Shown: positions 31,983 to 40,066 of the stretch, piece after piece
Numbering within the stretch: position 1 is the first letter of the stretch
How the letters are laid out: each line of letters opens with the position of its first letter
Assembly (NCBI RefSeq): GCF_026262505.1
Contig: NC_067203.1
Span: 18,829,411-18,893,410 of the forward strand
Direction: 5' to 3'
Origin: Trichomonas vaginalis G3
Taxonomy: Eukaryota; Parabasalia; Trichomonadida; Trichomonadidae
Length of the DNA stretch: 64,000 nucleotides
Notes under the pieces: model-generated
The model's database searches: none
Told to the model about the DNA's origin: nothing
The model's input: the letters and a program-made list of their open reading frames with translations, nothing else
Position numbers and translations under genes: made by a program

Positions 31983-33223
31983 ATGTACAGAATAGATGTT
32001 TCAGATTTTTATGACTTCCAAGCGTTCAGAAATATGTGTCCATTTCGAGACTATAACAAAGCAGTCGAGAATTTGAAAACGTTTAGTCATTTATGTTGAC
32101 TCTGCCCCAGAATGTTATGTCATGAAAGAATGGGATGTTGTCTTTAACAAACCTAAAGCGACAATAGTTTCAGAACAAGAATGTAGACAGAAACTTAAGA
32201 AAATAAAAGTCGTACAAGTTGGCATGAAGATGTTAGATGCTTGGGATATCTTATTGTCAAAGTTAGAAGATTTTTCAGTTCGAGGTAAAGTTCTATACAC
32301 CTTCTCCAAACTTCTATTCTATCTTCACTGGATATAAATACGAACAAGTAGAATGGAAAGAAAATATTATAGAAGCTTGGTTAGACCATGTCAAAGAAAT
32401 TATATGCAATGGAAACGAAAGAGTCTATGAGTATATCTTATGTTGGTTTGCAAACATCTTACAACATCCAAGTGCTAAAAATGAAACTGCTCTCATTATA
32501 ATTGGAAAACAAGGAACAGGTAAGAACACTTTCTTTACAGATATTTTGTGCAAACTGTTAGAGGGCTATTCGAATCCGAATATGACAAACTTAGAAAACA
32601 TCTGCGGTAAATTTAACTCTTCAATAGAGAATATGAAACTTATAGTATGTAACGAACTTCAAAGTATAGATACAACAAAAGTTTTGAACTCAGATGCTTT
32701 GAAGAGTCTTATAACAGACAAAGTTGGAGTTGTTGAAAGAAAATATAAAGACCAAAGAGTTTGTGAAAATGTTGCAAACTTCGTCATGGTTTCAAACAAT
32801 GCTGTTCCGATGAAGTTAGAAAGTTCTGACAGAAGATATGTAGTTGTCAGAACGTCAGAAGCTCATATGCAAGATACAGAATATTTTGACGACTTAGCAG
32901 AAACTTTGACATCTGACTTTTACAACCACTTGTTCTCATATTTCATGACATTAGATATTTCTAAGTTCAATCCAAGACAAATTCCACATACCGAAGAAAG
33001 ACAAACATTGTTAGAAGCAAACAAGAGTGTATATGAACTGTTCATAGAAGAAAGCGACTTTGAGTGTTTAGATGAAAGGTCATTGTACGATGAATATAAA
33101 CAGTATTGTCAAGAATATGGTTATATGGCAGCTTCTAAACGTACATTCTTGGCAAATGTCAAAATCTTTTTAGACATACAGAACGGCGTATATACAAAGA
33201 AAAATTTTCTGAGTAAATTTTAA
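31983..33223 (+). pseudogene. SF3/D5-like replicative helicase, two frameshifts near the N-terminus
   Basis: Starts at 31983 (MYRIDVSDFYDFQAF) and shifts frame near 32085-32095 and again near 32300-32320. From there the frame is open to 33223. The ATPase core has the Walker A IIGKQGTGKNTFF, an SF3-like Walker B region (IVCNELQS) and a downstream NFVMVSNNAVP sensor-type motif. It ends with a winged-helix-like region (KRTFLANVKIF). This layout is the C-terminal part of D5-type primase-helicases. It would unwind DNA with the element's own polymerase. About 410 residues in all; no primase domain seen. Confidence 0.75.
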
Positions 33224-33251
33224 AATATATATATTTTTTATTTTATTTGAA

Positions 33252-33490
33252 ATGTACGCTGAGTTTGTTGGAACAGACCTAGATAACGAAAATAGATATG
33301 CGCTATTCTGTTAGATTGTCCTTATGAAATGTATGAAAAAAAGGCTTTATATGAAGAATATAGAAAATATTGTCATGAAAAACGATATAAGACTAAGCTC
33401 TAGAGAAAAATTCTATGCTGGTATAAAAACATCTTTTCGAAGTTCGGAATGGCAAATATAGAAAGAAATAATTTTATGAGTAAATTTTAA
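33252..33490 (+). pseudogene. Hybrid relic: HNH gene start fused to a decayed helicase 3' end
   Basis: The first part, leader plus ATG and about 30 coding bases (to 33280), is the same as the beginning of the HNH endonuclease gene at 40651 and its upstream AT-rich leader. After a few codons the frame is closed. The last 120 bases (ending aattttatgagtaaattttaa) are a strongly decayed copy of the 3' end of the helicase gene just upstream (KNFLSKF end). No product can be made. It documents recombination within the element. Confidence 0.7.
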
Positions 33491-33548
33491 AAAAAATATT
33501 TTTTTATCCGATAGAAAAGATGACGAAATATATTTCAGTCAACAAAAT

Positions 33549-33938
33549 ATGTCAGGACTTAAAGAAGAACTAGACCCATTCGCTTATTTGAATGTTTACT
33601 TCTACCATTTTGAAAAGTCTACATTTGACAAAGTTTGGAACATCGAACCAGTTAAGTTTGCTATTGTGACTAAAAATGGTGCGAAATTTGAAGACTTAGA
33701 CATAGAAGGTTTGTTAGCAGTCAAAGAAAATTTTGACAGAAGGTTCTCAAACCTTAAAGAAGGCAAAGCATACAAACTTGTTATACCTTATGAACCAAAG
33801 AAAGCAGACGACTATGAATATTATGAGTCTAAGATAGTTGAAGTTCAAGGTAAATTGGGTAAAAAGATTTTAGAGTCTAAGCCAGTGTTTGCTCCTAAAG
33901 AGGAAGAGAACATTGACATTGACCCAGAAATGTTCTAA
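33549..33938 (+). CDS. Small acidic Polinton protein, unknown
   Basis: An intact 129-residue protein (LDPFAYLNVYFYHFEKSTFD) with alternating aromatic and acidic residues and an acidic Lys tail (KEEENIDIDPEMF). No membrane segment or known motif. The leader (AACAAAATATG) is AT-rich like its neighbours. It sits between helicase and packaging ATPase genes and its 3' end overlaps the end of the opposing gene by 69 bases. Confidence 0.6.
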   Translation: MSGLKEELDPFAYLNVYFYHFEKSTFDKVWNIEPVKFAIVTKNGAKFEDLDIEGLLAVKENFDRRFSNLKEGKAYKLVIPYEPKKADDYEYYESKIVEVQGKLGKKILESKPVFAPKEEENIDIDPEMF

Positions 33939-34415
33939 AAATAAAATTTTATTTTTACATGTCATACTCACCTTCTCTGGAACTGGTTCAGGTTCTTTCT
34001 TCTCTTCTTCTACTTTCTTTTCTTTCTTTTCTCTCTTTCCTTTCTTCTTCTTTTCTGGTGGAGTTATGTCAAATTTGGCGCAACCATATTTATGTAAAAG
34101 TTCTTTGTCCTTTAATAGCTCTTCTATTCTGTTTTCTATTTCATCTTCAAGAACAGCGCATGTGCCTTCTTTGCATTCTAAGAACTTTTGTTGGACTTCA
34201 TCTTTCCAATCGGCGTCATCTCTGTCAACAAGTCTGTCATTGACAAACTTAAAGACTTCTCTGCCTAATGTTTTATGGTTCTTGTCATATTCCCAGAAAC
34301 AGAACTTTAGAACAAATTCACCTTTCTTGTTTACACTATGTAAGATTTTATGGTCGACAGAAGTTTTAGAGTCAAAAAGCTTGTCTCGAATATAGATAGC
34401 GAAATCACTAGACAT
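33870..34415 (-). CDS. Polinton protein with Lys/Glu tail, probably extended past its original stop
   Basis: A 181-residue frame that starts MSSDFAIYIRDKLF and is globular to about residue 120 (CFWEYDKNHKTLGREVFKF). A very charged stretch of Lys and Glu follows, then PVPEKVSM. The last 28 residues are the complement of the neighbouring gene's 3' end and look like read-through after loss of a stop near 33950-33960. Divergent from the packaging ATPase, 36 bases between starts, so both share one promoter gap. Function unknown. Confidence 0.5.
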   Translation of the reverse strand: MSSDFAIYIRDKLFDSKTSVDHKILHSVNKKGEFVLKFCFWEYDKNHKTLGREVFKFVNDRLVDRDDADWKDEVQQKFLECKEGTCAVLEDEIENRIEELLKDKELLHKYGCAKFDITPPEKKKKGKREKKEKKVEEEKKEPEPVPEKVSMTCKNKILFLEHFWVNVNVLFLFRSKHWLRL

Positions 34416-34451
34416 TTTCTAAAAGATAAAAATTTTAATTTTTCTAAAAAT

Positions 34452-35327
34452 ATGTTAGAAAAAAAGTTTGCTGACATTGACAAAAAATTTGAGAATGTTT
34501 TAAACAAGAACAAGAGAAAGTTAGAAAATGCTCAGATAAAGCCTATACATGAAAAGTTCTTATTTGCTCAGAATGGTATAACAGGTCTAATTGCACCACC
34601 TGGGTCGGGTAAGACTTTCACTTATCTTAAAATGGCTGCACAACAACAAGAACTAGATGAGAAGAACCCATTCTATGAGTTAGTTGTTATTTGTAGTACT
34701 TCTGGTCAATTCGATCAAACCGTCAATTCGTTCAAAGATATTATAAAGAAGTCTAAGTTAGTATGTATAAAGGATACTGAGTTGTTAGATTGGATAAAGA
34801 AGTACCAAAGAAGAGTTTTGAAGTATAATGCTATAAATGAGTATATAAATTCGAAGTTTAAAGACCCAAATGAGGAAATGCAAAGAATATTAGAGAAGAA
34901 ACACTTCAGAAACAAACAGAAAGAGATAGAATACATTTCGAAGAAATTGCAATCTTACGATTGGAAGACTTACCCTCATAGATGTCTTCTTATCTTAGAT
35001 GATTTCGCCTCTCATCCTTTGTTAAAGAATAGAGAACAAGATATGTGTCGAATTCTTAAGAAGCTCAGACACTTTAACATCTCAGTTGTCATTTGTGTAC
35101 AGACAGCAAAGAGTTTAAGTAAGGATGTTAAAAGAATACTTACTGACATTATACTTTTCCCTGGATTGTCCGAAGACGATTTCATGGAACTTATGAAAGA
35201 GTCCATGGCAGGTAAGTTTGACAGACATGAACTATGGGAGAAGTACAAAGTCATACAAGACCCTCATACTTCTTTCAGAATTCATATCTACGCAAACAAA
35301 GTTCAAATTGTAAAAAGTCAAGCGTAA
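34452..35327 (+). CDS. A32-like (FtsK/HerA) genome-packaging ATPase
   Basis: A 291-residue ATPase that would pump element DNA into capsids. Walker A is at about 48-56 (APPGSGKTF), Walker B at about 178-185 (CLLILDDFA), and a sensor region VVICVQTAKSLSKD follows. This is the usual set for the poxvirus A32/Polinton packaging group. The start at 34452 is preferred over an ATG at 34350 because the longer form would overlap the 5' end of the divergent gene, and 34452 follows a typical AT-rich leader (TTTCTAAAAAT). The frame is intact, one of the few undamaged genes in the left half. Confidence 0.88.
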   Translation: MLEKKFADIDKKFENVLNKNKRKLENAQIKPIHEKFLFAQNGITGLIAPPGSGKTFTYLKMAAQQQELDEKNPFYELVVICSTSGQFDQTVNSFKDIIKKSKLVCIKDTELLDWIKKYQRRVLKYNAINEYINSKFKDPNEEMQRILEKKHFRNKQKEIEYISKKLQSYDWKTYPHRCLLILDDFASHPLLKNREQDMCRILKKLRHFNISVVICVQTAKSLSKDVKRILTDIILFPGLSEDDFMELMKESMAGKFDRHELWEKYKVIQDPHTSFRIHIYANKVQIVKSQA

Positions 35328-35455
35328 AAATGTAAGTGTTGAGTCGTAGTAAGTCTGTTGTGGTGCTGGGGCTGTCGGTTCTTCTGGCTTTGGAAGACAT
35401 TCAGGAAGAGGAACGTCGGACATTCGTTTGTGTCTTAACCGTCTTTGTTCTGAAA

Positions 35456-36002
35456 CAATATAATATTGTACTGAATAAGTACAATATTGTCTTGAAAAAG
35501 TACAACATTGTCTTGAAAAAGTACAACATTGTCTTGAAAAAGTACAACATTGTCTTGAAAAAGTACAACATTGTTCTGAAAAAGTACAACATTGTCTTGA
35601 AAAAGTTCAAGACTTGTTCTGAAAAAGTACAGCTGTACTCAAATTTGAGAGACATTGTACTGAATTTATACAACATTGTACTGAATAAGTACAATATTGT
35701 CTTGAAAAAGTACAACATTGTCTTGAAAAAGTACAACATTGTCTTGAAAAAGTACAACATTGTCTTGAAAAAGTACAACATTGTCTTGAAAAAGTACAAC
35801 ATTGTTCTGAAAAAGTACAAGACTTGTTCTGAAAAAGTACAGCTGTACTCAAATTTGAGAGACATTGTACTGAATTTATACAACATTGTTCTGAAAAAGT
35901 ACAACATTGTTCTGAAAAAGTACAATATTGTCTTGAAAAAGTACAACATTGTCTTGAAAAAGTACAACATTGTCTTGAAAAAGTACAATATTGTACTGAC
36001 TC
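35456..36002. repeat. 21-bp tandem repeat with 210-bp higher-order period
   Basis: Some 25 copies of a 21-bp unit of type aagtacaacattgtcttgaaa. Variant units recur in the same order: the segment with attgtactgaataagtac appears at 35465 and 35675, and the segment aagacttgttctgaaaaag at 35609 and 35819, in both cases exactly 210 bp (ten units) apart. Because the unit is a multiple of three, both strands are open here, giving heptapeptide repeats (KKYNIVL on plus, FFKTMLY on minus). Such peptides have no support as proteins. It sits between the rightward and leftward gene blocks. Confidence 0.92.
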
Positions 36003-36005
36003 AGT

Positions 36006-36107
36006 ATGGAGCTTGACCCCCTAGACGAAGCAATTTATCTAATTGAAATTAACGAGCTTGTTAAAGACTTCCTCAGGCAGAATGTAAAGGTCAAGCTTGA
36101 AAAATAA
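36006..36107 (+). CDS. Possible 33-residue peptide after the repeat array
   Basis: A short frame (MELDPLDEAIYLIEINELVK) between the repeat array and the end of the KilA-N gene. It would form one acidic amphipathic helix with a basic end. Composition looks protein-like, but it is short and there is no family. Could be the remnant 3' end of a gene replaced by the repeats. Confidence 0.25.
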   Translation: MELDPLDEAIYLIEINELVKDFLRQNVKVKLEK

Positions 36108-36117
36108 AGATTGAAAT

Positions 36118-36897
36118 TTACCCTACTTGTTTGAAGTTGTCGAAATACTCTGTTATTTTTTCCTTTAACAATGGCAAATCTTCTTTGAATGTAAGTATTG
36201 TACAACCTTTCATATCATAGTGTGTTTGAGGTAACGTATCTTGAACTATCTGTTTAACATCTTCATTTGGTGTCATTGAAATCGGTAAGTTTTCGCGATA
36301 GAACCAATTTCTGTCAGATTTGTAAATCTTAGCAAGGTCGTAAAAGCTTTTGTTGTTTCTTCTGACTAAATGCAACATAACCATATCTCTGTCTTCTTCA
36401 TTTTCCATCTCTTCAGTATAAATCATATACTTATAGTTCTTTTCCTTTCCTTTTGGTACCGAACGTGGTATTCTTTTCTGAATGTTTTTGTCTTCTTTCA
36501 TCATATCTTCTCTCTGCTTTGTACAAAGTTCGTCAAGTAGCATAAGTATGTAGATTGCATAACGAGGTGAAGCCCACATTGCTATTGAACTAACTAGGAA
36601 CTTATGAACATATATACCTTTTAGATACAATGGTAAGTTTTGCCTGTCTTGGTACATCTTTTTAAGTTCTACATGTTCAAACTCACTGAGGAGTTCATGA
36701 GTGCTATTTAATTCAAACCAATCTTGTGGTTTCATAGTATCTGGAGCAAAACATGCTGTCAAAATACTTTGCATTTGGTACATATCGTCTTTGACCGAAC
36801 GAATGAGACGGAGTTGTTTGTTAAACTGTATGTACTCGTATTCTTCATTTATGGCTTCATGAACGATAGCAGTTGTTGTGTTCTCTGATGTTGACAT
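36118..36897 (-). CDS. KilA-N-domain protein
   Basis: A 259-residue protein. The N-terminal half carries a KilA-N type DNA-binding domain with its closing helix KGIYVHKFLVSSIAMWASPRY (one residue fewer quoted in the other copies: 'IAMWASPKYC'). The C-terminal half is charged and contains a KNYKYMIYTEEMENEEDR segment of unknown nature. KilA-N proteins are usual in large DNA viruses and Polintons and probably act as regulators. The start follows an AT-rich leader. Frame intact. Confidence 0.75.
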   Translation of the reverse strand: MSTSENTTTAIVHEAINEEYEYIQFNKQLRLIRSVKDDMYQMQSILTACFAPDTMKPQDWFELNSTHELLSEFEHVELKKMYQDRQNLPLYLKGIYVHKFLVSSIAMWASPRYAIYILMLLDELCTKQREDMMKEDKNIQKRIPRSVPKGKEKNYKYMIYTEEMENEEDRDMVMLHLVRRNNKSFYDLAKIYKSDRNWFYRENLPISMTPNEDVKQIVQDTLPQTHYDMKGCTILTFKEDLPLLKEKITEYFDNFKQVG

Positions 36898-37050
36898 ATC
36901 TGTTTCTTATATACAGGATAAAAAAATATTTTATAAAAAACTAACTTTATTTTTTCTATCTTAAGGAAATTCATGATTTCATAGAGTTTTGGCTACCCCT
37001 GTAAAAGTCGGTCTAGAGAAATTTCATGAAATTTGGTCATTTTTCAATAA

Positions 37051-37109
37051 AAATATATTTTAGGGTAGATGGTTAGATCTAACCTGTCTTCTACCCTCTT
37101 TTCTACCCC
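37051..37109 (-). repeat. Palindromic module, copy 1 (inverted)
   Basis: Reverse-complement copy of the module found at 38646, 38803 and 49143: gagggtagaaaagagggtag, then a palindrome built round ggttagatctaacc, then ctaccctaaaatatattt. It lies in the gap between the first KilA-N gene and the KilA-N/T5orf172 gene. A transcription, replication or packaging signal is possible. Confidence 0.8.
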
Positions 37110-37147
37110 AGTTATTTTATAAGCGTTTTACATGGTAAACGTTATTT

Positions 37148-38458
37148 TTACATGTATTTTTCAGCAACTTCGTCAAATAATTTTATAGCTTTATCTATCT
37201 CATCTACTTCAAACGTTTCTTTACCTTTTATGGGAGCACCATACATTTTCTCAAACTTTTCAAGTAGTTCTGTTTCTGCAGCTCTCATATCATTAACTAA
37301 CACAACCTTGACTATATTGACTGTACTGTCATATCTTAGAGTTATATTATATGTCCTTCCTATCTTATATCTCTTTGTATTGAAGTCCTTCGGTTTCTGA
37401 ACGATGTAAAGTAAGCCTTCACTGCAACGTTCCGTATCGAATGAACCATATGTTATGAAGTTATATCCAACAACTGGGTCTAACCATAACAAAACTATTG
37501 GTATAAGACTTTTGTCGATGAGATATGCTGTAGTTCCATGAAATCTTACCGATATCAAAAGCTCAGGATTTCTTGTCAAAATTTTCTGAGTTGAAGCATT
37601 TCTAACCCAGTCCTTTGCTCTCTTTCCAGATAGTGTTAGAATGTCTGACAAAGAATATTTGTTGTATTTCTTTGAGTATCTTACGTTTAAATCACCTATT
37701 CTAACCACTTTGGTGTCATTGTCTATCTTTCCAACTGTTTCAAACTCAATGTTTGACATCTCTTTCTTTAAGTCAGCATAGTCGTTTCTCATACGTTCTA
37801 TCTCTTTGACGGAGTAGTTATATTTCCTCATTGCTGCTTTACATTTAGAACATTGTGGGTTCATTTTAGCATTGTACATTGAAATCTTACCTGCTAGTAT
37901 GACTAAGGCGTCAATTGCTCTCTTTAACTCAAAAGCTGCTGGTTTTATTTGTTCATTCCATATCTTACCTCTTCTATCTTTATCTCTTATCTGCCATACA
38001 CATTCAGCAACTAACGAAACAAAGTTGTCGTAGGTCTTAAACTCCCCAGATTTGTATATGTCAGAGATGTTCTTATATACCATATCGCAATCTTTGTCCA
38101 TGACTTTGTGGTTGCAATGAAATCCAAGAAACTCATAGTTAACCTTTCGTATGAACTTCTTTATTTCTACTGAGTCAGTTGCTTTGACTTCTATTTCATC
38201 GAATTCAGGAATAGTGAGCTTTTGTTGTTGTATTTCAGGAAGTTTAGGTAGATGGTCAATAATATCCTGCATTTCATAAAGATACTGTTCATTTGTTTCA
38301 TCTTTCGCACTACAGTCTAAAGTACTTGTTAAAAGTTCTTGCTTTATCTTCTGGATTTCTGTTTCGAAAGTATATGAAGAAGGAATGAAGCTTTTCATCT
38401 CTACTAACATTGACGTAGGATTCATGACTAAAGAGTTTGGTGCTGTTGTTGCTAACAT
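37148..38458 (-). CDS. KilA-N plus T5orf172 (GIY-YIG-like) protein
   Basis: A 436-residue protein. Residues 1-200 are helical with no motif. A Cys pair (CSKCKAAMRKYNYS) lies near 205-220. A KilA-N-like domain is at about 270-330 (YSLSDILTLSGKRAKDWV). The C-terminus, 340-430, is a T5orf172/MUG113-type domain: YIVQKPKDF, KRYKIGRTYNITLR and an Ala-Glu-containing helix AAETELLEKFEKMYG, with the GIY-YIG-like core. KilA-N with T5orf172 is a known pairing in NCLDV and virophages. It may cut or bind DNA. Frame intact; starts right after a leader that is duplicated before the next KilA-N gene. Confidence 0.75.
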   Translation of the reverse strand: MLATTAPNSLVMNPTSMLVEMKSFIPSSYTFETEIQKIKQELLTSTLDCSAKDETNEQYLYEMQDIIDHLPKLPEIQQQKLTIPEFDEIEVKATDSVEIKKFIRKVNYEFLGFHCNHKVMDKDCDMVYKNISDIYKSGEFKTYDNFVSLVAECVWQIRDKDRRGKIWNEQIKPAAFELKRAIDALVILAGKISMYNAKMNPQCSKCKAAMRKYNYSVKEIERMRNDYADLKKEMSNIEFETVGKIDNDTKVVRIGDLNVRYSKKYNKYSLSDILTLSGKRAKDWVRNASTQKILTRNPELLISVRFHGTTAYLIDKSLIPIVLLWLDPVVGYNFITYGSFDTERCSEGLLYIVQKPKDFNTKRYKIGRTYNITLRYDSTVNIVKVVLVNDMRAAETELLEKFEKMYGAPIKGKETFEVDEIDKAIKLFDEVAEKYM

Positions 38459-38490
38459 GTTCTTACAATAAAAATAAAAAATATTTTTTT
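38459..38490 (-). promoter_or_regulatory. Duplicated leader/promoter of KilA-N genes, copy 1
   Basis: Directly before the ATG at 38458. The block gttcttacaataaaaat and the AT-only stretch after it recur at 39551-39582 before the other KilA-N gene. The copying of the leader with the gene start suggests it carries the promoter. Confidence 0.45.
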
Positions 38491-38546
38491 AAAAAAACCA
38501 ACTTTATTTTTTATTTCGGGAAAACTCATGAGGTTAGAAAACATGT

Positions 38547-38645
38547 ACGAAGAAGTCTTGACAAAACATTTACGATGAAATCATGACAAAACATTTACGA
38601 TGAAATTCATGACAAAACATTTACGATGAAATCATGAAAATTCAA
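38547..38645. repeat. 25-bp direct repeats, cluster 1
   Basis: Units of type acgaagaagtcttgacaaaa (plus cattt) starting at 38547, 38572, 38597 and 38623, period 25-26 bp, running straight into the palindromic module. The same unit occurs at 38726-38802 and at 49109-49289. Confidence 0.8.
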
Positions 38646-38707
38646 GAGGGTAGAAAAGAGGGTAGAAGACAGGTTATATCTAACCTTCTACCCTAAAATA
38701 TATTTTT
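38646..38707 (+). repeat. Palindromic module, copy 2
   Basis: gagggtagaaaagagggtag, palindrome round ggttatatctaacc, then ctaccctaaaatatattttt. Preceded by 25-bp repeats. Non-coding, between two KilA-N genes. Confidence 0.85.
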
Positions 38708-38725
38708 GGGTCCTTTACACTCATT

Positions 38726-38802
38726 ACGATGAAGAAGTCTTGACAAAACATTTATGAAGAAGTCTTGACAAAACATTTACGAAGAAGTCATGACAAATTC
38801 AA
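38726..38802. repeat. 25-bp direct repeats, cluster 2
   Basis: Three units of the acgaagaagtcttgacaaaa type, the first two slightly changed, again leading into the palindromic module at 38803. The pair repeat cluster plus module is thus duplicated in tandem at 38547-38865. Confidence 0.8.
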
Positions 38803-38865
38803 GAGGGTAGAAAAGAGGGTAGAAGACAGGTTAGATCTAACCTTCTACCCTAAAATATATTTTTG
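38803..38865 (+). repeat. Palindromic module, copy 3
   Basis: Same module as at 38646 with ggttagatctaacc at its centre. It lies just beyond the stop codon of the KilA-N gene that ends at 38885. Confidence 0.85.
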
Positions 38866-38884
38866 TCGAAAATAAATGGTTCAT

Positions 38885-39547
38885 TTACTCACAATATTTT
38901 TGTACAAAACAACCCCAAGCTTTTAACCTCTCTTCTGCAGCTTCTAATGAAATTTTAGCGAGTTCATATTCTCTAAATTCTCTCTTTAAATCTTCTTGTT
39001 CCCATTGGTCTAGTTCGTATGGAGAGTCTCTATAACCAGAACATATCTCACGTTCATGTTCTATTTGTTTTTCATGCATTTTTCTAACTTCTTCTTCGAA
39101 CAAAGGTTTTGCATTCTCTACTGTATCTTCAAGTTCTTCTTCATCTAACTTCTCATGAACTTTCTTGTCTATGGAGTCCATAATTTTTCCAACTGCTATG
39201 CAATATTTTGGAGAAGCCCACATTGCTATATAGTTTACAAGTCTTGGGTCTACATACATTCCTCTAACCTGTTTGATTTCATCAGGAATTCCTGCATGAA
39301 TTTTGTATAAAAAGCAACCCGCTGTTTTCCGCGGGTTGGTATATTCTTCACAAAATGCCTTAAAATACTCTTCCCAGGACTTATTTTCCAACAACCTTCT
39401 AAAGTCTTTCCTAAACTGCTGACACATATTTGTTGCATTTACATAACCATCCTTGTCTCTACGTAAGACTTCAATACCGTTGTAAGTGCCTTTTGTGAAT
39501 GTTTCGCCATTAGATTTGTTCGTGAACGTTTTTGCTTCGACTGTCAT
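38885..39547 (-). CDS. KilA-N-domain protein
   Basis: A 220-residue protein with a clear KilA-N domain at about 20-125: VLRRDKDGYVNATNMCQQF, then RGMYVDPRLVNYIAMWASPK. A charged coiled-coil tail (ELAKISLEAAEERLKAWG) follows. A likely DNA-binding regulator. The frame is intact. A 57-bp part of its coding sequence (39302-39358) is duplicated at 39775-39831 inside a chimeric neighbour. Confidence 0.85.
   Translation of the reverse strand: MTVEAKTFTNKSNGETFTKGTYNGIEVLRRDKDGYVNATNMCQQFRKDFRRLLENKSWEEYFKAFCEEYTNPRKTAGCFLYKIHAGIPDEIKQVRGMYVDPRLVNYIAMWASPKYCIAVGKIMDSIDKKVHEKLDEEELEDTVENAKPLFEEEVRKMHEKQIEHEREICSGYRDSPYELDQWEQEDLKREFREYELAKISLEAAEERLKAWGCFVQKYCE
39302..39358. repeat. 57-bp direct repeat, copy 1
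   Basis: Identical, or nearly so, to 39775-39831, 473 bp away. It encodes AFCEEYTNPRKTAGCFLYK of the KilA-N protein and contains the inverted pair aacccgc/gcgggtt. Confidence 0.9.
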
Positions 39548-39550
39548 ACT

Positions 39551-39582
39551 GTTCTTACAATAAAAATAAAAAAATATTTTTT
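39551..39582 (-). promoter_or_regulatory. Duplicated leader/promoter of KilA-N genes, copy 2
   Basis: Same block as 38459-38490, here three bases further from the ATG at 39547. Probably the promoter or untranslated leader. Confidence 0.45.
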
Positions 39583-39750
39583 GGTGGTACGTCGGACATT
39601 CGTTTGTGGCTTAACCGTCGGACCACAACGATAAAATCTATTTCCTGTGTTGTTGTCAAAATGTCATGTTGTCACCATTTTCAAAAAGATGTTAGTTGAC
39701 CGAGTGACCTGGTGACACCTAAAATATATTTTTTTCTATCTTAAGGAAAT

Positions 39751-40041
39751 TCATGACAAATTCAACGGGTGAACTTTGTATAAAAAGCAACCCGCTGTTT
39801 TCCGCGGGTTGGTATATTCTTCACAAAATGCTTGTTTTGAGGTCGAGCCACTTTTGGCTCCACCTCTTTTTTCAACCAAAAACTCATTTTTGTCGAATTC
39901 AGCACTTTTCCGTAGTTGTATATGAAAGACAATTCGGGATGAAATTTCTTCATCTGAAATAGTCCTACCAGTATTTGTAAAGATATAGTCTAACGGTTTT
40001 GTATCTGCTACTTTTGTTCTTTGTTTTTCAACCTGAAGCAT
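39751..40041 (-). pseudogene. Chimera: start of the 282-residue gene joined to a KilA-N fragment
   Basis: The first 45 residues (MLQVEKQRTKVADTKPLDYIF) are a diverged copy of the beginning of the protein at 46626-47474 (MLPIEKENSRVATTKPLDEL). The C-terminal part (AFCEEYTNPRKTAGCFLYK) is the duplicated KilA-N piece. The middle has a Ser-Gly-Lys-rich linker. The 96-residue fusion lacks the essential parts of both parents and is most likely a recombination by-product, although it is an open frame with a start and an AT-rich leader. Confidence 0.7.
39775..39831. repeat. 57-bp direct repeat, copy 2
   Basis: Copy of 39302-39358 transplanted into the chimeric frame. Homologous sequence stops sharply on both sides. 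Confidence 0.9.
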
Positions 40042-40066
40042 TTAATATATGTAAAAATATACTGTT

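Noticed and set aside
25360..33223. All frameshifts as assembly errors
   Set aside because: Cannot be excluded, but host genes up to 6.1 kb and the right half of the element are intact, so a general error rate does not explain the clustering.
35336..36016. 226-residue protein with heptapeptide repeats (and its 195-residue mirror)
   Set aside because: Both strands are open only because the repeat unit is 21 bp; there is no unique domain with any family signal.
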